DNA of 64,000 nt from Massospora cicadina. Its lineage: Eukaryota > Entomophthoromycota > Entomophthoromycetes > Entomophthorales > Entomophthoraceae. Position 1 is the stretch's first letter. Every line of letters starts with the position of its first letter. The DNA lies in the NCBI GenBank assembly GCA_022478985.1, contig JAKSZP010014871.1:16740-80739 (forward strand), read 5' to 3'. The position numbers and the translations under genes were made by a program. The notes below the pieces were generated by a model. That model ran no database searches, was not told the origin of the DNA, and saw only the letters and a program-made list of their open reading frames with translations. Positions 11,639-22,831 of the stretch are shown here, piece by piece.

Positions 11639-12589
11639 TGTTGAAATTTCAGATGACCACATAATTCTACCTTTTAACAGATTAACAAATTTGACAATTA
11701 AGTTATATTTATATAAGATTAACAACAGCAGCCAACTGATGGGATTATTGTCAGGCATCTTCCCCAATGATATTAGAGGTTGCTGACTAATGAATTATCA
11801 TCGTTCATCATCCCCAATGATATTAGAGGTCGCTGACTGATGAGATTGTTGTTGGCAATCAACACCCCAACAAAATCACACAATAATTTGATATGGGAAT
11901 AATGCCTGATAGTCAAATTATAGGGAATCATTCAGAGCAGATTGAATTAGAGTCAATAAAAACTACAAAATGCTTGAACGCTGGAGGAAGAAAGTATTAT
12001 CATCATTGGCCAAAACAATTGGTTTAAGTCCCTACTACCAATTGTTTGGTCACCAAAACCCGAGATTACACTGACTAAGAAACTCAAGGTAAAAGTGCCT
12101 AACGAGATTTGGTGCCTAACACTTGAGGGTCAAACCAGTATAGGAGCACAAATAATTCCCAGCAGACAATTGAAAAGTTGTGTGCTGATTCTAACTATAA
12201 GAATCCCAAATTTTTCCCTAATAAAAGACAGACAAAAACCAGATAACTTAGTTGCTTATAACATTAGTTGTTTAAACATTACTCTTAAGATAGAGTGCAA
12301 GGATCAAATATCCTTATTTTGTTATCAAAGTCTCCGCCAGGCTCTGCGAGAAGGGAATAGGGAAAGTGTTCTTCTACCAGTATCAAAATATCTTCAAGAG
12401 GAAGAAGCACCTGTCTAGCGTTGGCAATACACTCAATTGACTTTTGGGCATTCAACTCTAATTATAGTCTTCATACTATTATTTCCCCAGTTATTCAATT
12501 TCAATTAAACCAAAGCAAGAATCCACAAATATGTGCAGTTGAAATCTAGGGCCAGAAGCGAGCAACCAGCCATGCCCCATATTTTAACA
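11639..12589 (+). repeat. E2 5' LTR
   Basis: 951 bp, starting TGTTGAAATTTC and ending TTTTAACA. It holds two copies of a 50-bp tandem unit at 11756-11858, against three in the other LTR. Differences from the 3' LTR are mostly transitions. Confidence 0.85.
11756..11858 (+). repeat. 50-bp tandem repeat in E2 5' LTR, two units
   Basis: Units start at 11756 and 11806 (catcNtccccaatgatatta...). The homologous region at 15493-15644 has three units. Confidence 0.8.
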
Positions 12590-12590
12590 T

Positions 12591-12608
12591 TGGTGCTCAC
12601 TATAGGGT
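12591..12608 (+). other. E2 primer-binding site
   Basis: TGGTGCTCACTATAGGGT begins two bases after the LTR end; one transition from the TGGTGCTCACTACAGGG of element A. Confidence 0.8.
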
Positions 12609-12654
12609 CTTGTTGATTTGTCAAAATGCAATTTAATGATGTCTTATAAAGGAA

Positions 12655-13660
12655 GAGCTTTTAAAACTCTGGGTGGAACTACAGGATTTCAACCAAAATG
12701 TGCTCAGCTTGGCATCTCAAGCTGATGCTAGTACCTTAGAGGAGCATATGATCAAGGCGGAAGAGATGCTTAAAAAATTAGTAACGGTGAATAATGACCT
12801 GTGTGGAAAAGTTGCCTCTTTGAAGCAGAAAGAGGGTGAACTTGCCAAAGAGATTTTAAAAAACTGAACAGGAAGTAGATTGAGAACGCATCTGGCGGTT
12901 TCATGAGGAGATGAAAAAAGGACCAAGCATATCAAGTAATTGGAAAAGCACAAATGTGAAGGTGAGCAATTTGAGGCAAATGAGGCTGAAGAAAAGGCAT
13001 GCAAAACTCTAATAAGGAAGACTTCTCCACCCCAAAATATGCCTAAGCCATTTGCTGGTGTGTCAGAAATGACTCCCAAAGCCACTCCTATGGCTTCTTG
13101 AGTAGCTGGGCCAGGATCTTCTATGAGCGGAGCAGCTGAGGAATTTTGAAATACACCAAAATCCCACTAACACTGGGATAATGCCCATGCATTTTACTGC
13201 CTATTTGAGATGACCATGTTTGGCTATGTAAACCATCAGAAAAGTGGTGACCATAATGAATTGTCTTAGCACTGACTGCCAGAATCTGGTGATACCCACC
13301 TCAATGGGGACAACTTGTCATACACAGAAGCAAAAGCAGCCATTATGTTGGAGTTTTTAGGCTCTACTCGGATGGTGAATTGTAAACAAGAGTTCATTGG
13401 TATCCATTCCACAGATACGGGACCCTGGCTAGTTTCACAAACCATTGTACCAAGTCTCCCAGTTCTTGGAAGGAGTGAATGTGTTGAATGACTTTTATTC
13501 AAGCATAGCCATGCAGTTGACACTTTGTCTCTACTTAGAATTGCATTGAATTATGCTGGCGGCGCTAGTAACTGAAAAAAGACCTCACATATGGTGGACC
13601 ATCTGAAGATGTTGGGAGCAACTTCTGATGCGCCCAATAAATTGTAAAGAAATTCTAACT
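12655..13660 (+). pseudogene. E2 Gag remnant
   Basis: Homologous to the Gag of element A. The N-terminal frame (12673-12867) is a Glu/Lys-rich probable coiled coil ending in LKQKEGELAKEI, matching LKKKEGDLA in A. Farther on, YTEAKAAIMLEF matches YAESKAAIMKEF in A, CKQEFIGIH matches HKQEFMRIQF, and DHLKMLGATSDAPNK matches DNLKILGATFDDSN. The reading frame is broken several times and carries stops. Expected role: capsid structural protein of the virus-like particle. Any zinc knuckle downstream (13.66-13.9 kb) is no longer readable. Confidence 0.75.
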
Positions 13661-14225
13661 GAGGATGATCAAACTATAGTGGAATTAGAAGACAAAATTT
13701 CATTGAGCATTAAAAAGCCATTATTCAGCAGATTCAAGTAATAATGGGAAAACCCAAATGGATCCAAGTGGAAAAATAAATTAACTAGCCACTATTGGAA
13801 AATGGAGCGGTGGGCTAATTTGCCACCCAGAATTAGAAGAAATCATGACAATTATATATGTTGTGAATCTTCAAGAGGATGATTAAATTGCCCAAAATTT
13901 GGGAAAAGGCCTTGCAATTTAGATGTGGAACTATTTAGCACTGCAAGAGAACATGTTCCAACAGATATCTTCATGGAATATAGTTATTGGCAGGACCGCG
14001 TGGGTTGTAACTAGGTCCGCCATGAGAAGTCCTGAGATGTTAGATGAGATCAGAAATTTAAGGCGATTAGTCCAGAGAATAGTGGATGAAGTTGGTTGAT
14101 CTTGAATTATCATAAAAATCTGTGAGAGTAGTGGATCATATACATATCTATCAGCAGAATTAACGTTCAAGTTGTTAAAGCATGCAAAAAATAGGATCAA
14201 ATCAAACTCCTATTCATTGCCTTAA
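13661..14225 (+). other. Decayed Gag end / protease region of E2
   Basis: No continuous frame. Position between Gag and RT implies the nucleocapsid and protease segments. I could not find a DSG/DTG protease motif. Confidence 0.4.
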
Positions 14226-14790
14226 ATCAATGATGCGCTTGATCACCTGGGGGAGGCAAGATACTTTTCACTAAGAACCTGATTTTGGGCTATAGGCAAA
14301 TCAATTTTCCGAAAAGAAGATCAGTAAAAATGTGCAATAAATACTGCACAAGGACTATCTAAATGACCAGAATGCCCCAAGGTTTATGCAATGCACCAGT
14401 GACTGAGAAAACGCCATTAAATTTTTGGGCGGAAAGCTGCACACTACCAATTTTGTATTCAGCAGTAAAGCCATCTTCAGGGATGAGTGATAAACAATAT
14501 ATATCCCAACTGGCCGATATCCTGATTGTATTAAATTTTTAAACATTTGAAACAACAATGAAAAGAATAAGTAAACGTGAATAAAGCAGACAACCAGAAT
14601 CAAACTATGTTGAAAGAATATAATGTGGGCAATAGGGTTGCCTATTGCAATATCCATAGGTTTGGGAGGAAAAAAGTTGGACGTTCTATGGATGAGACCG
14701 TTCAAAATTATTAAGTTGGCAAATGATGCCTATATGATCAGTAATATTGAAGATGGTTGAAATGTCAATAGGTCCACACAAATTACATAA
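14225..14790 (+). pseudogene. E2 RT fragment joined to integrase C-terminus
   Basis: 14225-14400 encodes the RT stretch LDHLGEARYFSL and TRMPQGLCNAP (fingers/palm before the YxDD box). At about 14410-14450 the similarity jumps to LPILYSAVKPSSG, the position of LPPILYSVVEPTLG in the integrase end of A, then to the GPY/F-like LDVLWMRPFKIIKLAN. The roughly 2 kb between them in A is deleted, including YxDD, RNaseH and the integrase DDE core. The last part has stops and shifts. Confidence 0.75.
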
Positions 14791-15362
14791 AGTGTTGGGC
14801 TTAAGAAAAAAAAATCTAAATATGAAAAAAAGATAAAATAATAAAAAGATGCATAAAAAATATAAACTAAAAAATATTAAAAAACCCAATTTTAATTTGA
14901 GAAGTGATGCATCTAGCAATATACCACCTATCAAGCATATTGGAAGGAAATGATAGTGATGGACACGAGTCCTGAGCAGTTGGCAGGATCAGGACGGGCT
15001 GAAACTAGATCTTCTGTAATAGTCCCTATCAATGAAATGTTGAAACCCATCCTGGGGTTGATATAAGTGGCAAGGTGCCAATGAAACCCATCCTGAGGTC
15101 TGTGCAGGTGGACCTGTTGATCTTTTGCAAGGATGCAAAGATGGGACTAGCACAGCATGATCTTGTGGGAACCACGCTTAAGAAAAGGCAGCAACGTGTA
15201 GCAACCAAGGATAAGAAGTCATCAAAACTGAGCAGAGCATATGGGCATTAGTATGGATTGAGCTGCACTCCACTGAGGACATAAAGATATGAAAAACCAA
15301 ATTTGAACTCAAGCTAAGGTGGCTTCCATCCTTAAGGTTCTATCTTCCGTTGGATAATCTGG
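14791..15362. other. E2 3' untranslated region
   Basis: A-rich tract at about 14808-14890, then non-coding DNA with an imperfect duplication (gaaacccatcctg at about 15043 and 15086). This is the place where element A carries its opposite-strand ORF. I see no convincing frame left here on either strand. Confidence 0.5.
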
Positions 15363-15375
15363 TCAAGAGGGGGAA
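15363..15375 (+). other. E2 polypurine tract
   Basis: TCAAGAGGGGGAA directly precedes the 3' LTR and matches AAGAGGGGGAT before the 3' LTR of A. Confidence 0.75.
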
Positions 15376-16373
15376 AGTTGGAATTTCAGATGACCACAAA
15401 ATCCAACCTTTTAACAGATTAACAAATTTGACAATTAAGATATAATCATATAAGATTGGCAACAGCAGCTGACTGATGGGATTATTGTTAGGCATCATCC
15501 CCAATGATATTAGAGGTCACCAAAAAATGAATTATCGTTGGCCATCATTCTCAATAATATTAGAGATTGCTGACTAATGAATTATCATCGGTCATCATCC
15601 CCAATGATATTAAAGTCAAAGCTGATGAGATTATTGTTGGAAATCATCACCCCAAAAAAATCAAGCAATAATTCATTATGGGAATAATTCTTGATATTTA
15701 AATTATAGGGAATCGTTCAAAGCAGAATGAATTGGAGTCAATAAAAACTACCAAGTGTTTGATTAACATAGGAAGAGATTAGTATCGTTCTTGGCCAAAA
15801 AAATTGGTTTCAAGTCCCTAATACCAATTGTCTGATCACCAAAAACCCAAGGATTACGCTACCTAAGAAACTCAAGGTAAAATTGCCTAACGAGATTTGG
15901 TGCCTAACACTTGAGGGTTAAACCAGTATAGGAGCACAAATAATTCCCAGCGGACAGCTGAAAAGTTGTGTTCTGATTCTAGCTATAAAAATCCCAAATT
16001 TTTTTCTAATAAAAAACAGCCAAAAACCTGATAACTTAGTTGTTTTTAATATTAGTTTTTAAACATTACTCTTAAGAGAAGAGTGCAAGGATCATATATC
16101 CTTAAGTTGTTATCAAAGTCTCCAATGTCTCTGTGAGAAGGGAATAGGGAAAGTGTTCCCTACCAGTATTAAAATATCTTCAAGAGGAAGAAGCACCTGT
16201 CTAGCGTTGGACAATACACTCAATTGACTTTTGGGAATTTAACTCCAATAAGTCTTCATACTATTATTTCCCCAGTTATTCAATTTCAATTAAATCAAAG
16301 CAATATTCACGAATCTGTGCAGTTGAAATCTAGGGCCAGAAGCGAGCAACCAACCAAGCCCCAGATTTTAACA
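15376..16373 (+). repeat. E2 3' LTR
   Basis: 998 bp; the first base pair is AG instead of TG by mutation. It ends TTTTAACA. Longer than the 5' LTR mainly because it has three units of the 50-bp tandem repeat. Confidence 0.85.
15493..15644 (+). repeat. 50-bp tandem repeat in E2 3' LTR, three units
   Basis: Units start at 15493, 15543 and 15593. Copy number differs by one from the 5' LTR, which explains the 47-bp length difference between the LTRs. Confidence 0.8.
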
Positions 16374-16885
16374 TATGTATTATGGGATTCTCAATTGCGC
16401 CTCACTTCAGGTTTCAATTGACTATTAGTATTGCTTGATTTACTTTTTGGTAATATTCATATGGAAGGTTCAAGTGCTTCTGTTAGAGTAACTTAAGTTT
16501 GTATTGCTGTTTGCTCATTCCTTTGTCATTAGCTTTGGATGGAATTAATACATTATCAGATGTTATTAAAGTCGCCTCCCATAGGTATATAGGGGTTCAA
16601 AATTAATTGCCTTTGGCGACATCATTATCTTCTTCATATAAAATAATCTCTTTGGTCAATAAATAACAGATTATTCATATGACGTCATACTGACTGATTT
16701 AGAGATCTCTTAGACCGCATCATTGGTTAAATGAGTGGGTTCATTTGCCTTATCCGTGTTTTAATCTTGAATTTTATAGATCTGAATGTGTTTGTATACT
16801 GGCACAACTCCTTACATAGGGAGAGGAAGAATTCTCCAGTATATCTGTGGTTGTTTTAACAAAACTTCCATTCTGAAGACAAGAC
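16374..16885 (-). repeat. F 3' LTR, inner part
   Basis: Resumes F after E2. It aligns with about 54060-54700: ttgcgcctca/ttgcgccttg, gcttctgtta/gcttctgata, aggtatata/aggtataaa, and cagtatat...ggttgtttt versus cagtatac...ggtggtttt. It lacks the 137-bp SINE present in the other LTR. The inner end is approximate. Confidence 0.6.
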
Positions 16886-16899
16886 CAGTGAAAGGACAT

Positions 16900-18060
16900 A
16901 ATGTGCTATGCATGTACTCTGTTAGAAACTATATTAATGTCATTGTCATTTATTGGATATCCAGCTCCTCTCTAGGTTAGGATAGTTGAAGGGACGTTCC
17001 AGAGTGCTTGCAACTTCTTGGGCTGGCTTCCATGTACATGGTAGAATAACATCTTGTTCCTATGCGGAATTCTGGTAGTCTAGCCCATCTTTGACTCTCA
17101 CGTTGACTCTTTAGGATAGTGGCTTTGTTGTTCTTATTTGCTTTCAGCTGAGACTTTATCAACTCATCAGCCAACAGTTGCTAGTAGTTCCCAGTTGGTA
17201 GATTATTGCAATCTAGAGATAACTAATGTCAATAATGTGGGTACAGCCTCCTCTAGCCCACACATAGCTTTTAACGGATACATTCTAACCACATGGTGAT
17301 GGCTAAGTCAGTATGCTTGCAGCGTGGATGGCAACATATGAACACTTTGTCTTGTAGTTCAGGGACATTTTAATCATTCCTCCTAAGGTTATGTTCATAT
17401 GTTTATATGTTCTATGCTTCCATTGGAGGATAAAATTATATAGAGTGGTTAATTGCTGTCTCATTCCGGATAGATCCATAAGCTTTTTCATGATATAGAA
17501 GATAAAGTTATTTTCATTGTCTGGTTTAAAACCAGAGGGAACCATGCCTTGATTTTACTTTATTATACAGAATCTGGTGCTCAAACCTTTGGTGTAGGTC
17601 TTGACTGCTAATACTTTAAACTTTTGGTGAATTGGTCAATTACCAGATGATAAACTTATATCCACTTGAGGTGGTAGCTAATGGTCCTATCAAGTCAAAA
17701 AATTCGTTGTGAAATAAGAATTTAGTACAAATTGTCTGAAACTTAAAGCAATTCTATAGAGGTCTGAAGTCAATGCCTCGGGCACCAGGTTTCTGGGCTT
17801 TATGTGCTTCGTCTGACATTAATTTACAATAGAACTGTTCTCTTAGGTAAGTTAATGTCTTCTGGAATTGTCCATGGCAATATGCTTGTGAGCTTCCATC
17901 ACAAGTTCCATTTGATTTCTAGGTCAAATATATGGGTACTACAAGTCCTTGATTTTTTTCTGAAGGGACTATAAGTATGCGGGTTTTCCCTAAAACATTT
18001 TTGAGAAAAGTATTCAAAGATAAAATTCATCTTGCACTACTTCTTTGGTAATATGATCAG
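16900..18060 (-). pseudogene. F integrase remnant
   Basis: Read on the minus strand from 17.96 to 17.0 kb. Fragments include FDLIGPLATTSSGYKFII (start of the catalytic core, Asp region) and, at 17174-16977, a basic helical stretch (LKANKNNKATILKSQRES) with FRIGTRCY, the GD-V-type start of the C-terminal module. Many stops and frameshifts. Codes for the DNA-joining enzyme of F; no chromodomain seen. Confidence 0.6.
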
Positions 18061-18600
18061 GTCATATGAGAAATTGCACTCATGTGATTAAAGGTAAAAA
18101 CCCCTAAATAAAGACAGTCCATCAGCGTGAGATACTTGTTGCCTTCTCTGAGTATGATCTCAAAATCATACTATTAATGTTGTAAAGCCCATAAGTCAAA
18201 GAGTCTGTATGGATCCTTCATGTTGTGCAACCAGTGGAGTGATGTGAGATTCATCATGACTTTATTATGTACTCCATAAAATTAGGGTTGAAAGTTCCAA
18301 CTTGTCTTATCACCATCAGGAACTCAATTTCCGTCACAGTCTAGTTCTTTTCAGATCTCATAAAGACCTTGAGGTAGTACTCAATGGGGTTATTTATTCC
18401 TTCTTTATCAAATCTGGGCGAACATTGCATCAAGCCCAATGTCTCTAGTGTCAGTGTACAAGTAAAACGTCTTATTGAAGTCTTGGTAAGCTATAATTAT
18501 TGACTTTACTATTCTATCTTAAAACTCCTTATATGCTAACTCTTGCTCAAGGACCCATTAAAACTTGATCTCATTGGTTAACAAGTAGGTGAGCGGCGCA
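18061..18600 (-). pseudogene. F RNase H remnant
   Basis: Minus-strand translation near 18.45-18.25 kb gives LYTDTRDIGLDAMFARFDK and NPIEYYLKVFMRSEKN then TVTEIEFLMVI, the gypsy RNase H pattern (D-A-S...L-Q...PVAYYS.KLT..E.NY...E.E.LAVI). The second Asp of the DAS motif reads D-T-R-D. Frameshifted and stop-containing. Confidence 0.65.
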
Positions 18601-18990
18601 GTCAAGTCCACGAAATGGGGGATAAACTTCTGATGGTATCCTATCATCTTGAGATATACTTGTATGTTAATCATACTTTGAGGCTGTTCCATGGCTAATA
18701 TAGCTTTTGTATTTCCTTATTAAGGCTTGATTTCTTTGGTCTGATCTCATGTTCCATGAACTCCAGCTGCCTCCTCAGGAAATAACACTTGCTTTGCTTC
18801 AATTTAAGGTTAGATTCTCATACCAGGTAAAAAATTCTTGTAAGTTTGGAGGTGCCTTTGGAAAGAGTGACTGAACACTCTTATATCATCAAGATAGACT
18901 ATCATACTTGATAACCTGAGATAATCAAATCTTTGGATCATTGCTCTTTAGAAGGTGGTAGGGCGTTTCACGCCCCTATGGCATCCTTAC
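18601..18990 (-). pseudogene. F reverse transcriptase, C-terminal part
   Basis: Begins at the B insertion. The minus-strand frame continues the half at 49308: the right half ends in DL, the duplicated target reads ACAAG, and the left half continues with R-M-P, restoring the conserved LTRMP that precedes the GLCNAP box. Farther on, LKLKQSKCYFLRRQLEFMEHE matches the RT segment LKIKPQKCHFFKKELEYLGF of A in a shifted frame. YxDD is not readable. Confidence 0.65.
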
Positions 18991-19862
18991 TGTTAGGAAC
19001 CTAGAGAACTATGGAAAGACCTGGCTTTGATGTGGGTACGTCAAGGCGCACAGGGCCAGCCAAGGTTCACAATGCACCGCATGCTTTAAGAAACTCTGGG
19101 TGGCCGCATTAAAGGGGGTTTGGACAAGAGCCCACCCAGTAAATTGGCGTTTATATAACGTTTTCTATTTAGTGTTAAAGAATTTTGAAGTTTCACAATT
19201 CTATTTCCAATAAAACTAAAAGGTGAGTAGTTTAAAGAATAATCCAACATTCTACCATTAGCAGGGTGCAGGGCTATATGGTGAATATAGAGAACTAATA
19301 AGCTGAATTGCATTAAGTGAAACAATTTTTGATTTTTGTATTCATTGATTGATGGATTTGATCCCCGATTTTGCTTCAATAATATTGCCAAAAGTATTCT
19401 AGCTATTCTCAGTATGATTTTCTGAAATGAATGTCTGAATTCTCATTTTTGATTTCAGTATGTGGTGTCAAACTTAAACCTAATTTTAAGCCCAACTCTT
19501 TGACATTTTGCTTTAATTTTGCTTTCTAGGTAAGTTACCCCTTTAAAATTAACTTCAGGTTGAACTACCAATTGGGGGCAGGGAATGGGGCGTATTTAAG
19601 GCTATACAATTACTATAACTCTTCACAAATTTCCTTTTTATATGGGCTTTTCAGATTCTGATAAAAAGATGGGTTTAGGTGGGAGTAAGAGTGGGAAGGT
19701 CATGTGGCAAACCTGGAAGGTCAGCAGCAGCTCATCTATAATCTAAGGTATGCCCTAGGTCATAGATCTGGGTGAGAGGAAAGGCCTTAGGATCTGACCC
19801 TTTTAGTTCTAAAGGAATGTAAACCCCTGTCCAGCTTTACGGCTGGCCCCAGAGGCCTTACT
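18991..19862 (-). repeat. B 3' LTR
   Basis: Begins TGTTAGGAACC on the plus strand and ends GAGGCCTTACT (the final A changed). Aligns with 48429-49307: gatgtgggtacg.caaggc.cacagggccagccaagg, aactctgggtggccgc, aggtcatgtggcaaac. The self-primer copy here (near 19232) has decayed by C-to-T. Adjacent PPT on the sense strand: AAAGGGTAA. Confidence 0.85.
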
Positions 19863-20190
19863 TTACCCTTTCATTGAGAAGTAGGGATAACACCCCCTTC
19901 TGGTGCTTTTGCTAGGGCTTAATTTTTGTGAGGAATGTGGTTTTTTGATAGAAGCTAAGGTGGCGGACTTGGATGGGTCAAGTGCAGAATCATTTAAAAA
20001 CTTTTTATAAATTCTCTCCAGTAACTCCTGATAATTAGTAAAGTCCTTGGAAGGGACCCAGTTTTTCTCATATGATGGTTATCCATTCCACGACACCAGG
20101 TAGTGCACCTTCCATATAATCTGCCTGTAATCGAAGATCTTTTCTACCTCAAATTCAGGGTATCCTTCTACCATGATAAGCTCAACCTAC
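19863..20190 (-). pseudogene. B chromodomain at the integrase C-terminus
   Basis: Minus-strand reading of 20180-19990 gives PEFEVEKIFDYR, then VHYLVSWNG, a stop, PSYEKNWVPSKDF and YQELLERI. This is the chromo box pattern (E-V-E-x-I...YLVKWxGxPxxExTWEP..): aromatic Y and W positions are kept, one codon after WNG is TAA. In chromoviruses this domain binds histone H3 marks and steers integration into heterochromatin. The tail from 19990 to the PPT is basic, Ser/Lys-rich and frameshifted. Confidence 0.75.
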
Positions 20191-21560
20191 GCCAGTTTCT
20201 CACCTTTAGAAGTAGAAAGTTAGGAAATATGAATTGTGGTATGGATTTTACAATGAGGGGGTAGTTTAAGTGGAAAGCGCCATTTTTAAGGGCTTGGCAA
20301 TAGGAAAAGGTCCTGCCCTTTTATAAAATAATTTTCGCCATGGTACCTTAAGGTGCAGATTCTTTTTTGTCCAATATCACTAAATCTCTTTTTGATAGTT
20401 GGGTGCCTCGAGTTTCTTCTTATCTGCAAATCGCTTGGCATCATTGGTTGATTTATCTGAGGTGTCTAAACTTTCCTGTGACCTTCTTGATATAAGTGAT
20501 GAAAGTATCTGCTTCCAGAATATTATTCCGCATCTGAGGTCTAATGGTGATATTACTGTTGTGCCCCAGATTGGCATACATAGGGGACACTCCTATTGAC
20601 GAATGGAGTGATATGGTATAGGAAAATTGGGCCAGAGGGAGGTCCTCAGCCCATGTGTCATGTGAGGAACTTCCATATCATCAGAGATACTGCTTGAAGG
20701 ACTTATTAGTAAGCTCCATTTGGCCATCAAATTGGGAGGATATGCTGAGGATCTGCACGGCTTAATTTTAGCATGTTGAACAAGGCCTCCAAAAATCGTG
20801 ATGTAGACTGAGTCCCCACTATTGATTATTTCTCGTGGAACCCCAAACAAAAAATACAAGTGCTACAAACAACTGTGCCATGCCCACAGCAGTAGTGGTT
20901 GTCAAACAAGGGATAAAGGTAGCATATTTTATAATGCGATCTACCACCACCATGATTGCATCATACCCACAAGATATGGGTAAATTTACAATGAAGTTCA
21001 CTGACAACGTTGTATATGGCACTGCCGCCTGCTAAAGAAGGTAAAAAAGGCCGTTTCTTCCTGTCCTATGAGGCTTGGACCTGTCACAGACAGCATTGCT
21101 CAATCCAGTGGGAGCCTCCTGTGTCAACCCATTCTCAGAAAACCCTTGTTTGATTATATTGATACTTTGTTTTGTGCAAGGATGCCCCATGGTTGGAGAA
21201 TCATGATGTTACCTTATGACGTAGATTGCAGCTTAGAATAAACCCACACTTTGTCACAAAATAAATTACCAATCCTTTTGAAAAACCATCCAGAGGGGGA
21301 TGACCATGCTTCAATCTTACCTAGGATTTCCTGCCCTTAAGGATCTATGAACTGTCTTGCCAAAATAACATTCAGAGAGAATCCTCACTGGTAGAGGACA
21401 CCAGGGCTGGATTGGATGGGGTAACTTTAGTCACTGTCTGGACTGGCTCTGATGGGATATTTCACCCATTAGTTCAACAGGAGTATCAGAAATACTGGGG
21501 GATGCGGAACTGCAGGCTTTGGATTTTAACTTAGACTTAAGCTTGAATAATTTGGGCTTG
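20191..21560 (-). pseudogene. B integrase
   Basis: The core is in two clear frames. LSVNFIVNLP and AIMVVVDRIIKYATFIPC (21022-20819) form the first catalytic strand, with Asp changed to Asn (SVNFIV for SVDFIV). FGVPREIINSGDS (20859-20593) holds the second catalytic box, also damaged. 20577-20380 is the linker before the chromodomain. The zinc-binding part (21.1-21.5 kb) is barely readable. At 21560 the frame is cut by element A and resumes on the other side (31102) within a Lys/Pro-rich linker (PKLKSK). Confidence 0.7.
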
Positions 21561-22699
21561 TGTAAAAATTTTATAGGTTTCCTGATTGTTTTTGGCCAAT
21601 AACCCCTATAAACTTATTACTGCATAGGTTCAGTTTCCTCATGCACCTCGCGTTGTAAGAATATATATAATCTGATAATAGTATGACAACTATTATCTGT
21701 AGTCGAGTTAGAATCATCTTCAGGCCCAACGCTTCAGCCAGTATTTCTGATAATACTGAATATCGCACTCTAATGGATTCGTTCCCTAAATCCTGTCCAC
21801 TCAATCTTCGTTAAGATCCTCTGATGACAGTCCCTTTGGCCCAACACACAGTTGGCAGCAATCCCTTAGCCGTGGTTCCCTTTGTCTCTAGATCCCCACT
21901 TGGATCTCTACTCTTCTCTGAGAGTCTACCAATTATTGCCTTCTGCAATGATATCCTTGAGATGGAATCTTCATGCTAGATGCTGATAGTCTAACTATTA
22001 CCAAATCTACAGTCAAACTAATAAGGTTCTTTATTAGTTCTTTCCTGACCATAAACTTGTGTCAATCAGTGAGTATTTTTCAGTGTAATACTTGAGAGTT
22101 TGAGTGTGTTTTATGATAGTGAATTCTAGGGAATTTATAGGGGATTCAGCTGTTTAACCCTCAGTTGACACCTCTTTCAAAGGAATGGCAGCCGTTGCCA
22201 TTGAATCACCCTTCCTCATCTTGGCAGCGATGGTCTTCCCCATCCTGACTAGGATTCCAATGTTAGACATCCTTGAGACCTCAAATGAAAGAGTTGGAAA
22301 TGTATCATTAACATTTTCCTATTGATCCAAGCGAATCATCCATAATTGGCTAGCAACCAATCAATTCGCTAGTTGCAGGTGGCATCACTCACCTCGCAAC
22401 TCATTAAACATTATCAATCAGTCGGTGATGAAACCTGACCAATCCCAATTGGTACACCTGATAGTTAATTACTATCAGATGCCCTTATTTTGCCAGCCAC
22501 TTCGCCCGATGAGATATTAGGTATTCATCCAGATTGGTCCCTGATGGATACAGCCAGATAAATATCCTAAAATCCCCCAAACATAGTTCCTCTAAAATTC
22601 AGGTCAACCAATTTCCAATTCAATTCACCTTAGGTAATTTTTTTCCCTAGCGATACCAGGTAATCTAGCAGGCTGGAAATATGGGCAAAAATCCCAACA
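21561..22699 (-). repeat. A 3' LTR
   Basis: Plus-strand ends TGTAAAAATTTT and AAATCCCAACA. Nearly collinear with 29964-31101; most differences are C/T or G/A. A solo LTR of the same family lies at 51391-52473. Confidence 0.9.
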
Positions 22700-22713
22700 C
22701 ATCCCCCTCTTGC
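22700..22713 (-). other. A polypurine tract
   Basis: Sense strand reads GCAAGAGGGGGATG immediately before the 3' LTR (TGTTGGGATT). Confidence 0.75.
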
Positions 22714-22831
22714 CTAGATTTCCAACGAGAAAAGGACTGGGCATGGATTCACCACTTCGGACACCTGGTCAAATACTTCATTGATTCAAGCATAGTACTT
22801 CATCAATACTCAATGCTGCTCGGGATGACCT

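Larger units (their letters stand above)
11639..16373 (+). mobile_element. Element E2: internally deleted gypsy element with exact target duplication
   Basis: Two LTRs in direct orientation (11639-12589 and 15376-16373) flanked by an exact 5-bp duplication TATGT (11634-11638 and 16374-16378). PBS and polypurine tract are in place. The interior is only about 2.8 kb: gag, a piece of RT, then directly the integrase C-terminus. Everything from the RT catalytic region through RNaseH and the integrase core is gone, so it could only have moved with help from a relative such as A. Confidence 0.85.

Noticed and set aside
14355..14934. Two minus-strand frames in E2, one very hydrophobic
   Set aside because: Arise from the A-rich tract and the antisense of the integrase end; not matched to the reverse ORF of A.
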